NCBI GenBank assembly: GCA_006212045.1
Contig: PZPK01000001.1
Location: forward strand, 310,001 to 374,000
Length of the DNA stretch: 64,000 nt
Direction of reading: 5' to 3'
Source of the DNA: Oleiphilus sp.
GTDB taxonomy: Bacteria; Pseudomonadota; Gammaproteobacteria; Pseudomonadales; Oleiphilaceae
In this document: piece by piece, positions 18,418 through 27,203 of the stretch
Position numbering within the stretch: position 1 is the first letter of the stretch
How the letters are laid out: every line of letters begins with the position of its first letter
Notes under the pieces: model-generated
What the model saw: only the letters and a program-made list of their open reading frames with translations
What the model was told of the DNA's origin: nothing
Databases searched by the model: none
Translations under genes and position numbers: made by a program

Positions 18418-19212
18418 TCACCAAGGCAACAAACTGCATTGCACTGCGACCATTATCGCAATCGCCATGCTGATTGCCAATTGCGTTGGGTGGCGATAAA
18501 TCAGATTGGACACGTGCACCAGGCGTGACTCCGGCACCACTGAATACACATAGGGTTCGAAACGATCACGAATGCAGGCAATCACCGTGATGGCAAAGCA
18601 CAATGTGGTTTCCCGCAGCACCAGCCAGTAGGCAGAATCCGCGGCAACCAGACAAAAAAGCAAGGGCGCCAGCAGGATGACAAAATGCGCAGCGAACTGA
18701 TGTGCCGGAAGGTTTTTCATCACAAACAGGGCATTCCACACTGTGTAAGCAATAATCCATAGCAGCCAGCTTTGCTCCGCGATAAAGACATAAGCACCGG
18801 AGAAACCGATACTCATAAACAAGCTGCTCGCGAGTAATATCAAACCGTTAAAAGCATTCCAAACGTTTCGGTTAACAGTATCGAGGATGGTCGCTTCCAG
18901 GATATTCAACTGCAGCAGCAACAGGCAGATCCAGCCAATATGTGCTTCCCCAAAGCCCAGCGCAGCCAACACGATCAGCACGCGTCCAAGCACTAGCGTG
19001 CCAAGCTTGATATAGCCAAAACGCGTCACCATTCCGACGGAAACCATCACGGCAAGGGGAAACACAATATTCAGTATTATGCTGGCTTTAACGGGATAGA
19101 ACGACGACAGCCCGCCAATCAGCGCTAATCCGGCACTGGCGAATACCAACTGCAACGTAAAGGAGGAAAAGGATCGAGATGATGGAGAGGAACTATGATC
19201 CGAATGTATCAC
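18418..19212 (-). CDS. Polytopic membrane protein, uncharacterised
   Basis: A 264-residue protein with about seven or eight transmembrane helices (for example LQLVFASAGLALIGGLSSFY, LVLGRVLIVLAALGFGEAHI, FVILLAPLLFCLVAADSAYW) and a serine-rich N terminus. No motif identifies a family. It converges on the acyltransferase gene with 18 bases between stops. The 280 bases upstream (19213-19492) hold no gene I can support. Confidence 0.6.
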   Translation of the reverse strand: MIHSDHSSSPSSRSFSSFTLQLVFASAGLALIGGLSSFYPVKASIILNIVFPLAVMVSVGMVTRFGYIKLGTLVLGRVLIVLAALGFGEAHIGWICLLLLQLNILEATILDTVNRNVWNAFNGLILLASSLFMSIGFSGAYVFIAEQSWLLWIIAYTVWNALFVMKNLPAHQFAAHFVILLAPLLFCLVAADSAYWLVLRETTLCFAITVIACIRDRFEPYVYSVVPESRLVHVSNLIYRHPTQLAISMAIAIMVAVQCSLLPW

Positions 19213-19492
19213 TTCTGCTGGCCCCCTACTCGCTTAACCATGCGACAGAACAATGCTCATCGCGCCCCCGGAACCTGTCCCAGAGCAGGAAAGAACGCGG
19301 GGATAAAGAAACATCTTTCAACGTGCTCATGCAGGTGGGCATGATGCGGCACTCACTTTTCTTGTCGTCTGGATCTGTTAACTATAAGACAAGATCTCAG
19401 GATTGCTTAGCTCTCAGGATGTCGACAAGCGCAAAAAGATGCCCGAAACAACAAAGACTGATACACGCGCAAGCAAAACTGCCTGAATGTTT

Positions 19493-20926
19493 TTATGCTT
19501 TCGCCGTGCGAAACAATGCGCGCAGACCCTGCAAAAGTTTTAACAGGGGATGATTTCGTAGTTCATCCAGGTACACCTGTTGTGCCAACTGGCGCAAGGC
19601 GTCCGCATAGGATGGATAAGGATGGATCACTTTCTGTAGCTGACTGAATTTAATACCCAGGGTTTTCAGTACCTGCACTTCAGCGATCATCTCACCAGCA
19701 CGTTCCGCCACGATATGTGCACCAAGAACCTTGCCCCGGCGATCAAGGATCAGTTTGATTCGGCCTATCTCTCCGGGATTGGTTTTGGCACGATCCAGGG
19801 CCGCGAAATCATAGTGATAGACGCGTATGCCTTCGCCATACTGCGCGCGCGCTTCGGATTCGCTCAAGCCTGCTCTGGCAAATTCCGGATCAGTAAAGGT
19901 ACACCAGGTGACATGCCGGTAATCGGCCTTTTTTCGCCAGGGCAACAAGGCATTCATTGCCGCGATCTTGCCCTGATAGTTCGCCATATGACTGAACAGA
20001 TACGGGCCAGCAACATCGCCGCAGGCATAGATTCCAGCCACACTGGTATGCAGGTATGCGTCCACCGCAATGCCCTTGCCTTTCTCCAGCATTTGCATGT
20101 CTATCGCTTCGAGGCCGAGGCCACTCACATTGGGCTGCCGACCGACTGCGACCAGTAAACGCTCCGCTTCGATAGTCGCTGGCACTTCCTGCGCACCGGG
20201 AGCTTCAAGCGCTTCGATAAACAAACGCATTCCCCGTTTATGTGGCTCAACACTTACGGCTCTGGTATTGAGCAAAATACGCACGCCTTCGTCTGTCAGT
20301 TTCTGGCGAATCAATGCGGCCAGTTCCGGCTCCTCTCGAAACATCAGCTGCTTCTTCATTTCCACCAGGGTCACGTCAACACCAAGTCGATTCATGGCTT
20401 GCGCAAGCTCGACACCAATCGCTCCGCCACCAAGAATCACCAGTGAGGAAGGCAGGGCATCAAGTTTGAACACGCTCTCATTGCTCAGGAAATCTATCGT
20501 GTCCAAACCCGGAATCGGAGGAACAAAGGGGGAGCTGCCGGTAGCGATGACGAACTTTTTTGCACGATAGCGCTGGCCATCGACTTCGATGGTATGGCGA
20601 TCCAAAAACCGGCCGGCGCCGCGCAAGTAATCCAGGCCGGCCTCTTGCAATACAGCGGGGGTTTCATGGGCGTAAACCGAATCAATCACACTGCGCACAC
20701 CTTGCATATGCGCCGCACTTTCTGCCGCATCTGGCTGTGCAACATAGCGCTGTTTTTTTGCCAGGTTGATCAGCGCCTTGCTGGGTATACACCCGGACCA
20801 TGTGCACTCACCTCCGGGCTTGTCCTTTTCGATCACCAGCACTTTTTTTCCCAATCCGAGTGCCGTATACGCAACCGTCAAACCACCCGCACCGCAGCCC
20901 AACACGATCAGATCAAAGGCCTTCAT
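19493..20926 (-). CDS. FAD-dependent pyridine nucleotide-disulfide oxidoreductase (mercuric reductase-like)
   Basis: A 477-residue cytoplasmic flavoprotein. The FAD-binding GCGAGGLTVA is at the N terminus. The redox-active pair is C41/C46 in GGECTWSGCIPSK. The NAD(P)H-binding loop is VILGGGAIGVELAQAM, and the second FAD site is IYACGDVAGPY. The C-terminal dimer domain keeps the HPYPSYADALRQLA base. It lacks an N-terminal HMA domain and a C-terminal vicinal cysteine pair, so true mercuric reduction is unlikely and the substrate is open. GGGGAG precedes the ATG. The DUF1499 gene lies 43 bases upstream and is probably co-transcribed. Confidence 0.9.
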   Translation of the reverse strand: MKAFDLIVLGCGAGGLTVAYTALGLGKKVLVIEKDKPGGECTWSGCIPSKALINLAKKQRYVAQPDAAESAAHMQGVRSVIDSVYAHETPAVLQEAGLDYLRGAGRFLDRHTIEVDGQRYRAKKFVIATGSSPFVPPIPGLDTIDFLSNESVFKLDALPSSLVILGGGAIGVELAQAMNRLGVDVTLVEMKKQLMFREEPELAALIRQKLTDEGVRILLNTRAVSVEPHKRGMRLFIEALEAPGAQEVPATIEAERLLVAVGRQPNVSGLGLEAIDMQMLEKGKGIAVDAYLHTSVAGIYACGDVAGPYLFSHMANYQGKIAAMNALLPWRKKADYRHVTWCTFTDPEFARAGLSESEARAQYGEGIRVYHYDFAALDRAKTNPGEIGRIKLILDRRGKVLGAHIVAERAGEMIAEVQVLKTLGIKFSQLQKVIHPYPSYADALRQLAQQVYLDELRNHPLLKLLQGLRALFRTAKA

Positions 20927-20969
20927 CGCTTCACTCCCCTATTCGTTTTCCTTATCGGTCTTTCAGGCA

Positions 20970-21422
20970 TCAAATAGCCTGATAGGCCTTTCGAAAGGCT
21001 TCATAACGCTTACGATTTACTCCCAGATCGGAATACCCGACCCGAGACTGGGAACGGAAATGCACCTGTGCGTTCTGGCTATCCAGATACAGTTCGACAT
21101 CGTCCTTGTAACGCATCAGAGTCGTGCTGAATACGGTATAAACGTAGTCCGGTTTTTCCACCTGAATGGCATTCCTGCCCATCTCATCCAACACTTTCAG
21201 GACAGCTGCACGGGTTGCCTCCAGACTATCTTTGAATGGCAAGGGCTCCACTCGCAAACGCTTGATATCAGTCTGAGTGGAGACCGCATTGGGTTTTTTC
21301 GGCATATCCGCCAGTTTCCCCCCACGCACCCCAAGATGTGCCGGAGATTTCATATTCTGATAAACCATAAAGCCGAATAAAACCGGCACCAGACCGGTTG
21401 CGATAGAGAGAACAAGATTCAT
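20970..21422 (-). CDS. DUF1499 family protein
   Basis: A 150-residue protein with an N-terminal membrane helix (LVLSIATGLVPVLFGFMVY) and the DUF1499 domain: KPNAVSTQ, then VFSTTLMRYKDDVELYL and SQSRVGYSDLGVNRKR. AGGAG eight bases upstream fixes the ATG at 21422. Function of the family is unknown. It is divergent from the OhrR-like regulator, and the region between carries a matched inverted repeat. With the flavin reductase downstream this looks like a redox-controlled operon. Confidence 0.85.
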   Translation of the reverse strand: MNLVLSIATGLVPVLFGFMVYQNMKSPAHLGVRGGKLADMPKKPNAVSTQTDIKRLRVEPLPFKDSLEATRAAVLKVLDEMGRNAIQVEKPDYVYTVFSTTLMRYKDDVELYLDSQNAQVHFRSQSRVGYSDLGVNRKRYEAFRKAYQAI

Positions 21423-21510
21423 AGGAGTGCTCCTTTGTCGATTTCGATAACCCGTATAACGAACACGCCAACCCTGGCGCATCATCATGCAATTAGGTTG
21501 ACCACAATTA

Positions 21511-21565
21511 GTTTGCGCACAATGTAATATCAAATGCTTGACGGGTCAATAGTTAGTGCGCAAAC
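21511..21565. promoter_or_regulatory. Paired GTTTGCGCAC operators between DUF1499 and OhrR-like genes
   Basis: GTTTGCGCAC (21511-21520) and its exact inverse GTGCGCAAAC (21556-21565) flank 35 bases. Each has a TGCGCA palindromic core, as in MarR/OhrR operators. Centres lie 45 bases apart, so two dimers could occupy both divergent promoters. Confidence 0.75.
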
Positions 21566-21644
21566 TATTTGGCGACCAAGGGCTTGTCAGGAACCGTCTG
21601 GCGGCTGAGCCCCCCCTATTCACCATTGCTGTAAAGTGACGACT

Positions 21645-22109
21645 ATGACGACAAACAAAGCGCGGGGAAGCACACACCTGCAGATTGACCAACAAATCTG
21701 CCACTCCCTCTATAGCGCTGCCAATGCCTTGGTGCGTACCTACCGACCACTGCTGGAACCTCTGGATCTCACCTACCCGCAATATCTGGTGATGCTATGT
21801 CTATGGCAGCAGGATCAGGTCTCCGTCAAAGCGCTTAGCCAACAGACGCGTCTGGACTCCGGCACCTTAACTCCCATCCTCAAAAGACTCGAAGGCAAAA
21901 CCCTGATTGAACGCAAGCGTTCCCGAACAGATGAGCGCCAACGCGTCATCCATCTGAGCAAGAAAGGGCGTGAACTCCGGACACAGGCCGAATCCATTCC
22001 CGGCGCCATGACCTGTCTGGTAGATATGTCGGCCGAGCAGGCACGGGAACTGAAACATCTCGCGGAGTTGCTGTATGCCGGACTTCCGGAACATACACAC
22101 CGCACTTAG
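21645..22109 (+). CDS. MarR-family regulator, OhrR-like peroxide sensor
   Basis: A 154-residue regulator. The block YRPLLEPLDLTYPQYLVML is the OhrR signature. The N-terminal ICHSLYSAANAL puts a cysteine (C19) where OhrR has its peroxidatic cysteine. The winged helix follows (QTRLDSGTLTPILKRLEGKTL, RSRTDERQRVIHLSKKGREL). The ATG at 21645 is chosen over a GTG at 21636. OhrR proteins repress organic-peroxide resistance genes until oxidised. No ohr gene is visible; the divergent DUF1499-flavin reductase pair is the likely target. Confidence 0.88.
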   Translation: MTTNKARGSTHLQIDQQICHSLYSAANALVRTYRPLLEPLDLTYPQYLVMLCLWQQDQVSVKALSQQTRLDSGTLTPILKRLEGKTLIERKRSRTDERQRVIHLSKKGRELRTQAESIPGAMTCLVDMSAEQARELKHLAELLYAGLPEHTHRT

Positions 22110-22320
22110 CAAGTGCCTTAGCCGCATTTCTTTCGTCCAACTGCCAGGCCGAAGAGCAGGCATACCGGCAGATGTACAAAAAGCTCATATCTATTTCCTG
22201 CGTTTAGGGCTAAGGTTAATGGACAGTCAATTATCTCCTTGCCATTTATGGACCAAGGTGGCACTCGCAGGTTAGGTGCTCGCTGGGTAGCTGACGCACA
22301 CCCTGGCCACGAGATCCCCT

Positions 22321-22998
22321 ATGAAGCCTTTGCGCCTTCGCTACCAGACCATTGAAATCGGTCCCGTCGACATTCATTTACGCACCTTGCGCGACAATCA
22401 ACAATTCCATGACCCAGAGGGCATTGCCGAGGCCAAGGGTATTTCTTCAGCGACCTGGCCACTGTTCGGCATCGTCTGGCCTTCCGGACTCGTGCTGGCG
22501 CACAAGATGCGAGAACACGATACCGACAATAAACGCATTCTGGAGATTGGTTGTGGTATCGGTTTGACCAGCCTCATGCTGAATAAGCAGAAAGCCGACA
22601 TTACGGCCACCGACTATCACCCCGAAGCCGAAAAATTCCTGATTGAGAATGCCTCACTGAATGAGGGCGAAACCATTGCCTTTGAGTGTGCCGACTGGAA
22701 TAACGAGGACGACACGCTGGGCCGCTTTGATTTGATTGTTGGCAGTGATTTACTCTATGAAGACGAACATATTCTATTGCTGGCAAACTTTATCGAACAA
22801 CACGCCAAACCCGATTGTGAAGTGGTCATTGTCGATCCGGGCCGAGGGCGTAAAAACAAGTTCAGTAAGGCGATGGCCACCCATGGTTTTACCTACGAGC
22901 ATTATTCACCGGAAGATCCTGACTATCTGAGCGCGCCTTTTAAAGGCAAGATACTGCACTTCCTCAGGCACAGCAAAGCCAACACAACTGCGAGCTGA
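22321..22998 (+). CDS. SAM-dependent methyltransferase (family 16-like)
   Basis: A 225-residue cytoplasmic methyltransferase. Motif I is RILEIGCGIGLTSLMLN (about residues 73-89), then ATDYHPEAEKFL, FDLIVGSDLLYED (the post-II motif typical of protein-lysine and related family-16 enzymes) and EVVIVDPGRGRKNKF. The substrate is likely a protein side chain or small molecule, not determinable here. It stands alone, 211 bases after the OhrR-like gene, and converges on mscL. Confidence 0.82.
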   Translation: MKPLRLRYQTIEIGPVDIHLRTLRDNQQFHDPEGIAEAKGISSATWPLFGIVWPSGLVLAHKMREHDTDNKRILEIGCGIGLTSLMLNKQKADITATDYHPEAEKFLIENASLNEGETIAFECADWNNEDDTLGRFDLIVGSDLLYEDEHILLLANFIEQHAKPDCEVVIVDPGRGRKNKFSKAMATHGFTYEHYSPEDPDYLSAPFKGKILHFLRHSKANTTAS

Positions 22999-23009
22999 TC
23001 TCGCCAGCC

Positions 23010-23468
23010 TCAAGGTTCGAGTACAGAGGCACAACTGGCACACTTACTCGCCCGTTGATCAATCTGGCTAAAGCAATAGTGACACTCCTTCAGCGACTTC
23101 GCCTCACTCTGCGCTTCATTCTGACGCATATGATTGATCGCCTTGACCATCAGGAAAGCGAACCAGGTCACGATCAGAAAACTGAATACGCCATTGAGGA
23201 ACAGACCGTAGCTGATCGTAACCGCACCATCCAGATTGGCTTCCTGCAAGGTCAGATAAGGCTCTCCCCTGACGCCCGATTTTAATACGACAAACAGGTT
23301 GGCCAGATCCACACCACTGGTCAATACGCCGAGTATGGGGGCAATAATATGCTCTACCAGACTCGAAGCAATGGTCGCAAAAGCGCCGCCCACCACGATC
23401 CCAACCGCCATATCAAGGACATTGCCTTTCAGCGCAAACTGCTTGTATTCATTGATTATTTTGCTCAT
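23010..23468 (-). CDS. mscL: Large-conductance mechanosensitive channel with C-terminal zinc-ribbon-like tail
   Basis: A 152-residue MscL. The N-terminal amphipathic helix and pore helix (FALKGNVLDMAVGIVVGGAF) and TM2 (LFLNGVFSFLIVTWFAFLMV) are standard. The channel opens under membrane tension to release solutes. In place of the usual acidic helix the tail carries C129-x2-C132 and C143-x2-C146, a rubredoxin/zinc-ribbon pattern seen in part of the family. A metal or redox effect on gating is inference. Confidence 0.95.
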   Translation of the reverse strand: MSKIINEYKQFALKGNVLDMAVGIVVGGAFATIASSLVEHIIAPILGVLTSGVDLANLFVVLKSGVRGEPYLTLQEANLDGAVTISYGLFLNGVFSFLIVTWFAFLMVKAINHMRQNEAQSEAKSLKECHYCFSQIDQRASKCASCASVLEP

Positions 23469-23911
23469 GTACCCTATCGCTCTTCAGATCCTGGAAGCAT
23501 TGCGCATTTTTCTTGCCCGTTTCACGCCTCAAATCATATTGTCTTGCCATGCCCAAAAGCATAAATTCAAGACTGGCAAGCCGCCATCATAACTCAGTTA
23601 CCCGTAACTGAAGATAGCCAATCTCTAGCCAAGTTATTGGTTGTCGATCTCGGCGAATGTCTTCGATTACCCACGTAAGCCCTTCCCATGGATTCCAGGG
23701 CTGGCATTTTATCGTCGCTACATGGGGCAGAAGAACAGCGCTTAGCGCTTCCAGCTTCAACAATACAATGCTTGACCCAGATCAAGGGCGCCACAGGCAC
23801 GATCGCATAATCTAGCCCAAAGTGGATAGTTTAGCTGCTCCACTTAAAGCGAAGTCCGCGTAATCGCCGTCTCGAGCTTCGATAATAAAGATAAGAAACG
23901 AGGGACTTTCT
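23469..23911. other. Long intergenic region upstream of the 12-heme cytochrome operon
   Basis: About 440 bases without a supported gene between divergent mscL and the cytochrome operon. It carries the FNR-type site listed separately and, closer to the start, a purine-rich stretch (AAGATAAGAAACGAGGG) that contains the ribosome site of the cytochrome gene. Confidence 0.6.
23772..23785 (+). promoter_or_regulatory. FNR/ANR-type site
   Basis: TTGACCCAGATCAA matches the FNR/ANR consensus TTGAT-N4-ATCAA at nine of ten defined positions. It lies about 127 bases before the ATG of the 12-heme cytochrome, far enough for class II activation of a promoter near 23825. It predicts induction when oxygen is low. 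Confidence 0.75.
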
Positions 23912-26302
23912 ATGCTGCCCGATCGAAAAAGCACCCTGCCCGCATGGCTATTTCTGCTGTGGCTTCCTCTGTCCATGCCACTGTGGGCAAATACGCATGA
24001 GACGAGCGGCACAAGTTTCGACGTTACTACTCAGGAAAAAGCCGACTCAATGGGCTGTCTCTCCTGCCATGCCGGCATAGAGTCCATCCGGGAAGAAACC
24101 AGCGCGATGCTGATGCAGATTCAGGCGATGGGACAGGCCCACGGCGACCCCGAAGGCTGTGTCATCTGTCACGGCGGCACACCCAATGCCATCACCAAGG
24201 AAGAAGCACATCAGGGCATACCGGATACCTTTCAGGGTACCGGCCCGAAAACGTTTTACCCTGACCCCGGCAGTATCTGGATTGCCGAAGACACTTGCGG
24301 GCAATGTCATATCGACTATGTTTATCGCGTCGAACGCTCACTGATGAATACCGAAGCCGGAAAAATCCAGGGCAATCTGCATACATTCGGCCTGCCCGAA
24401 GTCATGAACTATAACGTTCCCTGGGGCAACTATGATGTTGATGATCCGGACGGACCGGTGCCTCAAATCGGCACTCAAGCCTATAAAGACTATATGAAAA
24501 AGATGGTCACGAAGTTTCCGAAACAGTTTCCCGATCATCTGAAAATGCTGCCTCAGCCCAGCGTCGAGGAAATCGAAGCCGACCCGAAACTTTCCGGCAT
24601 GACCTATCAACGTCAACAATGCCAGCGCTGTCATGTCGGCGTGAAGGGCCGCGAAAAACGCGGCGACTTCCGGGGCATGGGTTGCTCGTCCTGCCATATG
24701 CTTTACAGCAATGATGGCTATTACGAAGGCGGTGACCCCACCATCGATAAAGAAGAACAGGGTCATATGCTGACGCACAAAATGCATGGCACCCGTGAGG
24801 CGGGCGGCATTCCGGTGGAGACCTGTAACTCCTGCCATAACCGCGGTAAACGCATCGGTGTCACCTATCAGGGCCTGATGGAATTCCCCTACGGCAGCCC
24901 TTTCAATGAGCAAGGTGAAAAACAGCCCAAGCTGCACACCAAGAAGTATCTGTTTATCTCGGATGATCTGCACCACCAAATCGAAAGCCGTCCTGAAAAC
25001 CCGAAAGGCGGCATGCTGTGTCAGGACTGTCACACCACAGTGGACATGCATGGTGACGGCAATATCTTCGGCACCACCCTGGCCCAGGTCGAAATCGAAT
25101 GTCAGGACTGTCACGGCACACCAGACAAGTTCCCATGGGAATTACCCCTGGGGCATGGCGAGGAGTTCGGAGAAGAACTGGACGCAGAGCCACGCGGCAT
25201 GGCCGACTCGCAGCTACCGGAAACTGCAGCCTTCGCCACCTACTACGAAAAGAAAGACGGCTACCTGCTCACCGCGCGGGGTAACCCCTTCGGCAACGTG
25301 GTCAAAGACGGTGATGACGTCATCATGCACTCGGCCACCGGCAACGACTTTAAAGTACCTGTCCTGAAGACCATCGCCGAAAACGATGCATGGCGCAGCC
25401 CCGATGCCAAGGTTGCCATGTCCTCGGTTGAAAAACATGCCGAAAGTCTGGAGTGCTATACCTGTCATGCTTCGTGGGTGCCACAGTGCTATGGCTGCCA
25501 CGTCAAAATGGATTACTCCGAAGGCAAGCAGGATACCGACTGGGTCGCGTCGGGTAATTCCCGCACACCGGATGGCCAGACCGCTGAATCACCGCTTGGC
25601 ACCAAAGGCATTCAAAGCCCGGGCAAGGCCTCCGAAACCCGCTCTTACCTGCGCTGGGAAGATCCGGTACTCGGAATCAACGGCGAAGGACGGGTCACGC
25701 CGCTGATGCCCGGTTGTCAGGTGATTTATACGGTCATTGATCGCGAAGGTAAAACCATCGCTCTGAACCAGACAGGCCGCTCGCATGACGAGGCCGAAAT
25801 GCTGGGGCAGGATCGTGTTCCTTTGGGCATCGATATGGCGCCGGTGCAACCCCACTCGGCCCAGCGTAAGGCACGCACCTGTGAAAGCTGCCATAACAAC
25901 CCTAAATCGATGGGTTACGGCATTGCGGGCGGCGTATTCCAGACCCGTTATACCGAAGATATTGTTGAGGACCTGATTGACCAAAAAACCGGAAAGCCGA
26001 TTCCGAAGCGCTATCAGATCCAGATTCCGAAGATCGAAGGTATGGACTTTGACTGGTCCACCATTATCAACGAGAAAGGTGAGCAGGTGCAGACGGTGGG
26101 TACGCACTGGCCGCTGTCACGCTCACTGACCAAAGAAATGCGTACCGCCATGAACCGCACTGGTTTGTGTATGGGCTGCCACCGCGAAATGAGCAATACC
26201 GAACTTTGGGGCAAGGTTTCCGAACCCGGAAGTCTGACTGATGAGCAGCATATCGAGCTGATGAACGATATGCTCAAAGCCTATAAAGAATCCCGGGAGT
26301 AA
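23912..26302 (+). CDS. Dodecaheme periplasmic c-type cytochrome
   Basis: A 796-residue exported protein with a signal peptide (AWLFLLWLPLSMPLWA) and twelve CxxCH haem-attachment motifs: CLSCH (C49), CVICH (C83), CGQCH (C129), CQRCH, CSSCH, CNSCH, CQDCH twice, CYTCH, CYGCH, CESCH and CMGCH. The ninth and tenth are only a dozen residues apart, as in stacked haem pairs. Long haem-free stretches (about 410-500 and 540-640) could form a substrate domain. No CxnK active-site haem, molybdopterin domain or outer-membrane barrel is evident. It heads an operon with a TPR protein and a lipoprotein under an FNR-type site. It is probably an anaerobic terminal reductase or electron conduit. It is longer and more haem-rich than octahaem tetrathionate or sulfite reductases. 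Confidence 0.85.
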   Translation: MLPDRKSTLPAWLFLLWLPLSMPLWANTHETSGTSFDVTTQEKADSMGCLSCHAGIESIREETSAMLMQIQAMGQAHGDPEGCVICHGGTPNAITKEEAHQGIPDTFQGTGPKTFYPDPGSIWIAEDTCGQCHIDYVYRVERSLMNTEAGKIQGNLHTFGLPEVMNYNVPWGNYDVDDPDGPVPQIGTQAYKDYMKKMVTKFPKQFPDHLKMLPQPSVEEIEADPKLSGMTYQRQQCQRCHVGVKGREKRGDFRGMGCSSCHMLYSNDGYYEGGDPTIDKEEQGHMLTHKMHGTREAGGIPVETCNSCHNRGKRIGVTYQGLMEFPYGSPFNEQGEKQPKLHTKKYLFISDDLHHQIESRPENPKGGMLCQDCHTTVDMHGDGNIFGTTLAQVEIECQDCHGTPDKFPWELPLGHGEEFGEELDAEPRGMADSQLPETAAFATYYEKKDGYLLTARGNPFGNVVKDGDDVIMHSATGNDFKVPVLKTIAENDAWRSPDAKVAMSSVEKHAESLECYTCHASWVPQCYGCHVKMDYSEGKQDTDWVASGNSRTPDGQTAESPLGTKGIQSPGKASETRSYLRWEDPVLGINGEGRVTPLMPGCQVIYTVIDREGKTIALNQTGRSHDEAEMLGQDRVPLGIDMAPVQPHSAQRKARTCESCHNNPKSMGYGIAGGVFQTRYTEDIVEDLIDQKTGKPIPKRYQIQIPKIEGMDFDWSTIINEKGEQVQTVGTHWPLSRSLTKEMRTAMNRTGLCMGCHREMSNTELWGKVSEPGSLTDEQHIELMNDMLKAYKESRE

Positions 26303-26306
26303 GCTC

Positions 26307-27203
26307 ATGCGATCAATTATCAGCGCTCAGATAAAGATGAATGGCCAGGTTCGCACGCACAAGGCCCAACGTGCCCGTGACCGCATCAGGCAATGGAGTG
26401 CGCTTGCCATTCTGGGCATGATCGGAAACTTTGTTCAGGCGGATGCTTCGCCAGATGCATTGCCAAAAACATTAGCCACGCCCAAGACCGTTGATGTGGC
26501 GCTGGTCGCGCAAATTCAAAAGTTTCTGGGTAATAACGCCGACGTCGATACCGGTCATGCCTCCCCGCATCAGGGCGGTGACCCGCATGGACAATTGAAT
26601 GCGGATCAATACGCGCGCGTAGCGATAAGTCATTTGGATGAAGGCCGATCGATGGAAGCCATGGGCACCCTGAACAAAGCGCTTGGGAAATATCCGGAAG
26701 ATGCGCAATTGTTTGCCGTGCGCAGCGAGACGTATGCCATGGCTGGCCAGTTTTCCGAAGCTTTGAACGATATTGAACAGGCGCTGAAAAAAGCGCCGGA
26801 CAACCCTCACTATCTGGTCAATCGCGCCATGCTGTACAGCAAGTTCGACCGGGACATTGATGCGCTTGCGGATCTGGACAGAGCCATTGCCCTGCAACCG
26901 GAATTTCTGGCAGGCCATTTTAACCGCGGTGCACTGCGTTATATTCGCGAAGACTACAGTGGCGCGCTGGAAGATTTTGAACAATGCATTGCCCTGGATC
27001 CACACACGGCCGCGCCCTACTTCAATCGCGCGGCAGTCTACGATGCTCTGGGGATGCCAACAGAGGCCATCGCCGATCTGGAACGCTTTTTACAGCTGAC
27101 CGATAGCGAAGCCTGGATGCAGGCCGCTCAGAACCTCTTGCAGCAGTGGAAAAACCAGGCCGGACTGAGTAGCCCACAACAGGCGACGGATGAAACCAGC
27201 TAA
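26307..27203 (+). CDS. Periplasmic TPR protein of the cytochrome operon
   Basis: A 298-residue protein with an N-terminal signal or anchor (SALAILGMIGNFVQADA) and about five tetratricopeptide repeats (about residues 100-275; for example AQLFAVRSETYAMAGQFSEA, HFNRGALRYIREDYSGALED). It starts four bases after the cytochrome stop, with GGGAG as its ribosome site, and its 3' end overlaps the next gene by 14 bases. TPR proteins bind partner proteins; here it may help assemble the cytochrome or hold it to the lipoprotein. That role is inference from the tight operon. Confidence 0.82.
   Translation: MRSIISAQIKMNGQVRTHKAQRARDRIRQWSALAILGMIGNFVQADASPDALPKTLATPKTVDVALVAQIQKFLGNNADVDTGHASPHQGGDPHGQLNADQYARVAISHLDEGRSMEAMGTLNKALGKYPEDAQLFAVRSETYAMAGQFSEALNDIEQALKKAPDNPHYLVNRAMLYSKFDRDIDALADLDRAIALQPEFLAGHFNRGALRYIREDYSGALEDFEQCIALDPHTAAPYFNRAAVYDALGMPTEAIADLERFLQLTDSEAWMQAAQNLLQQWKNQAGLSSPQQATDETS

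Noticed and set aside
24338-25114. 258-codon antisense frame within the cytochrome gene
   Set aside because: Mirror of the real coding frame; its residues reflect the antisense of CxxCH codons and no ribosome site is present.
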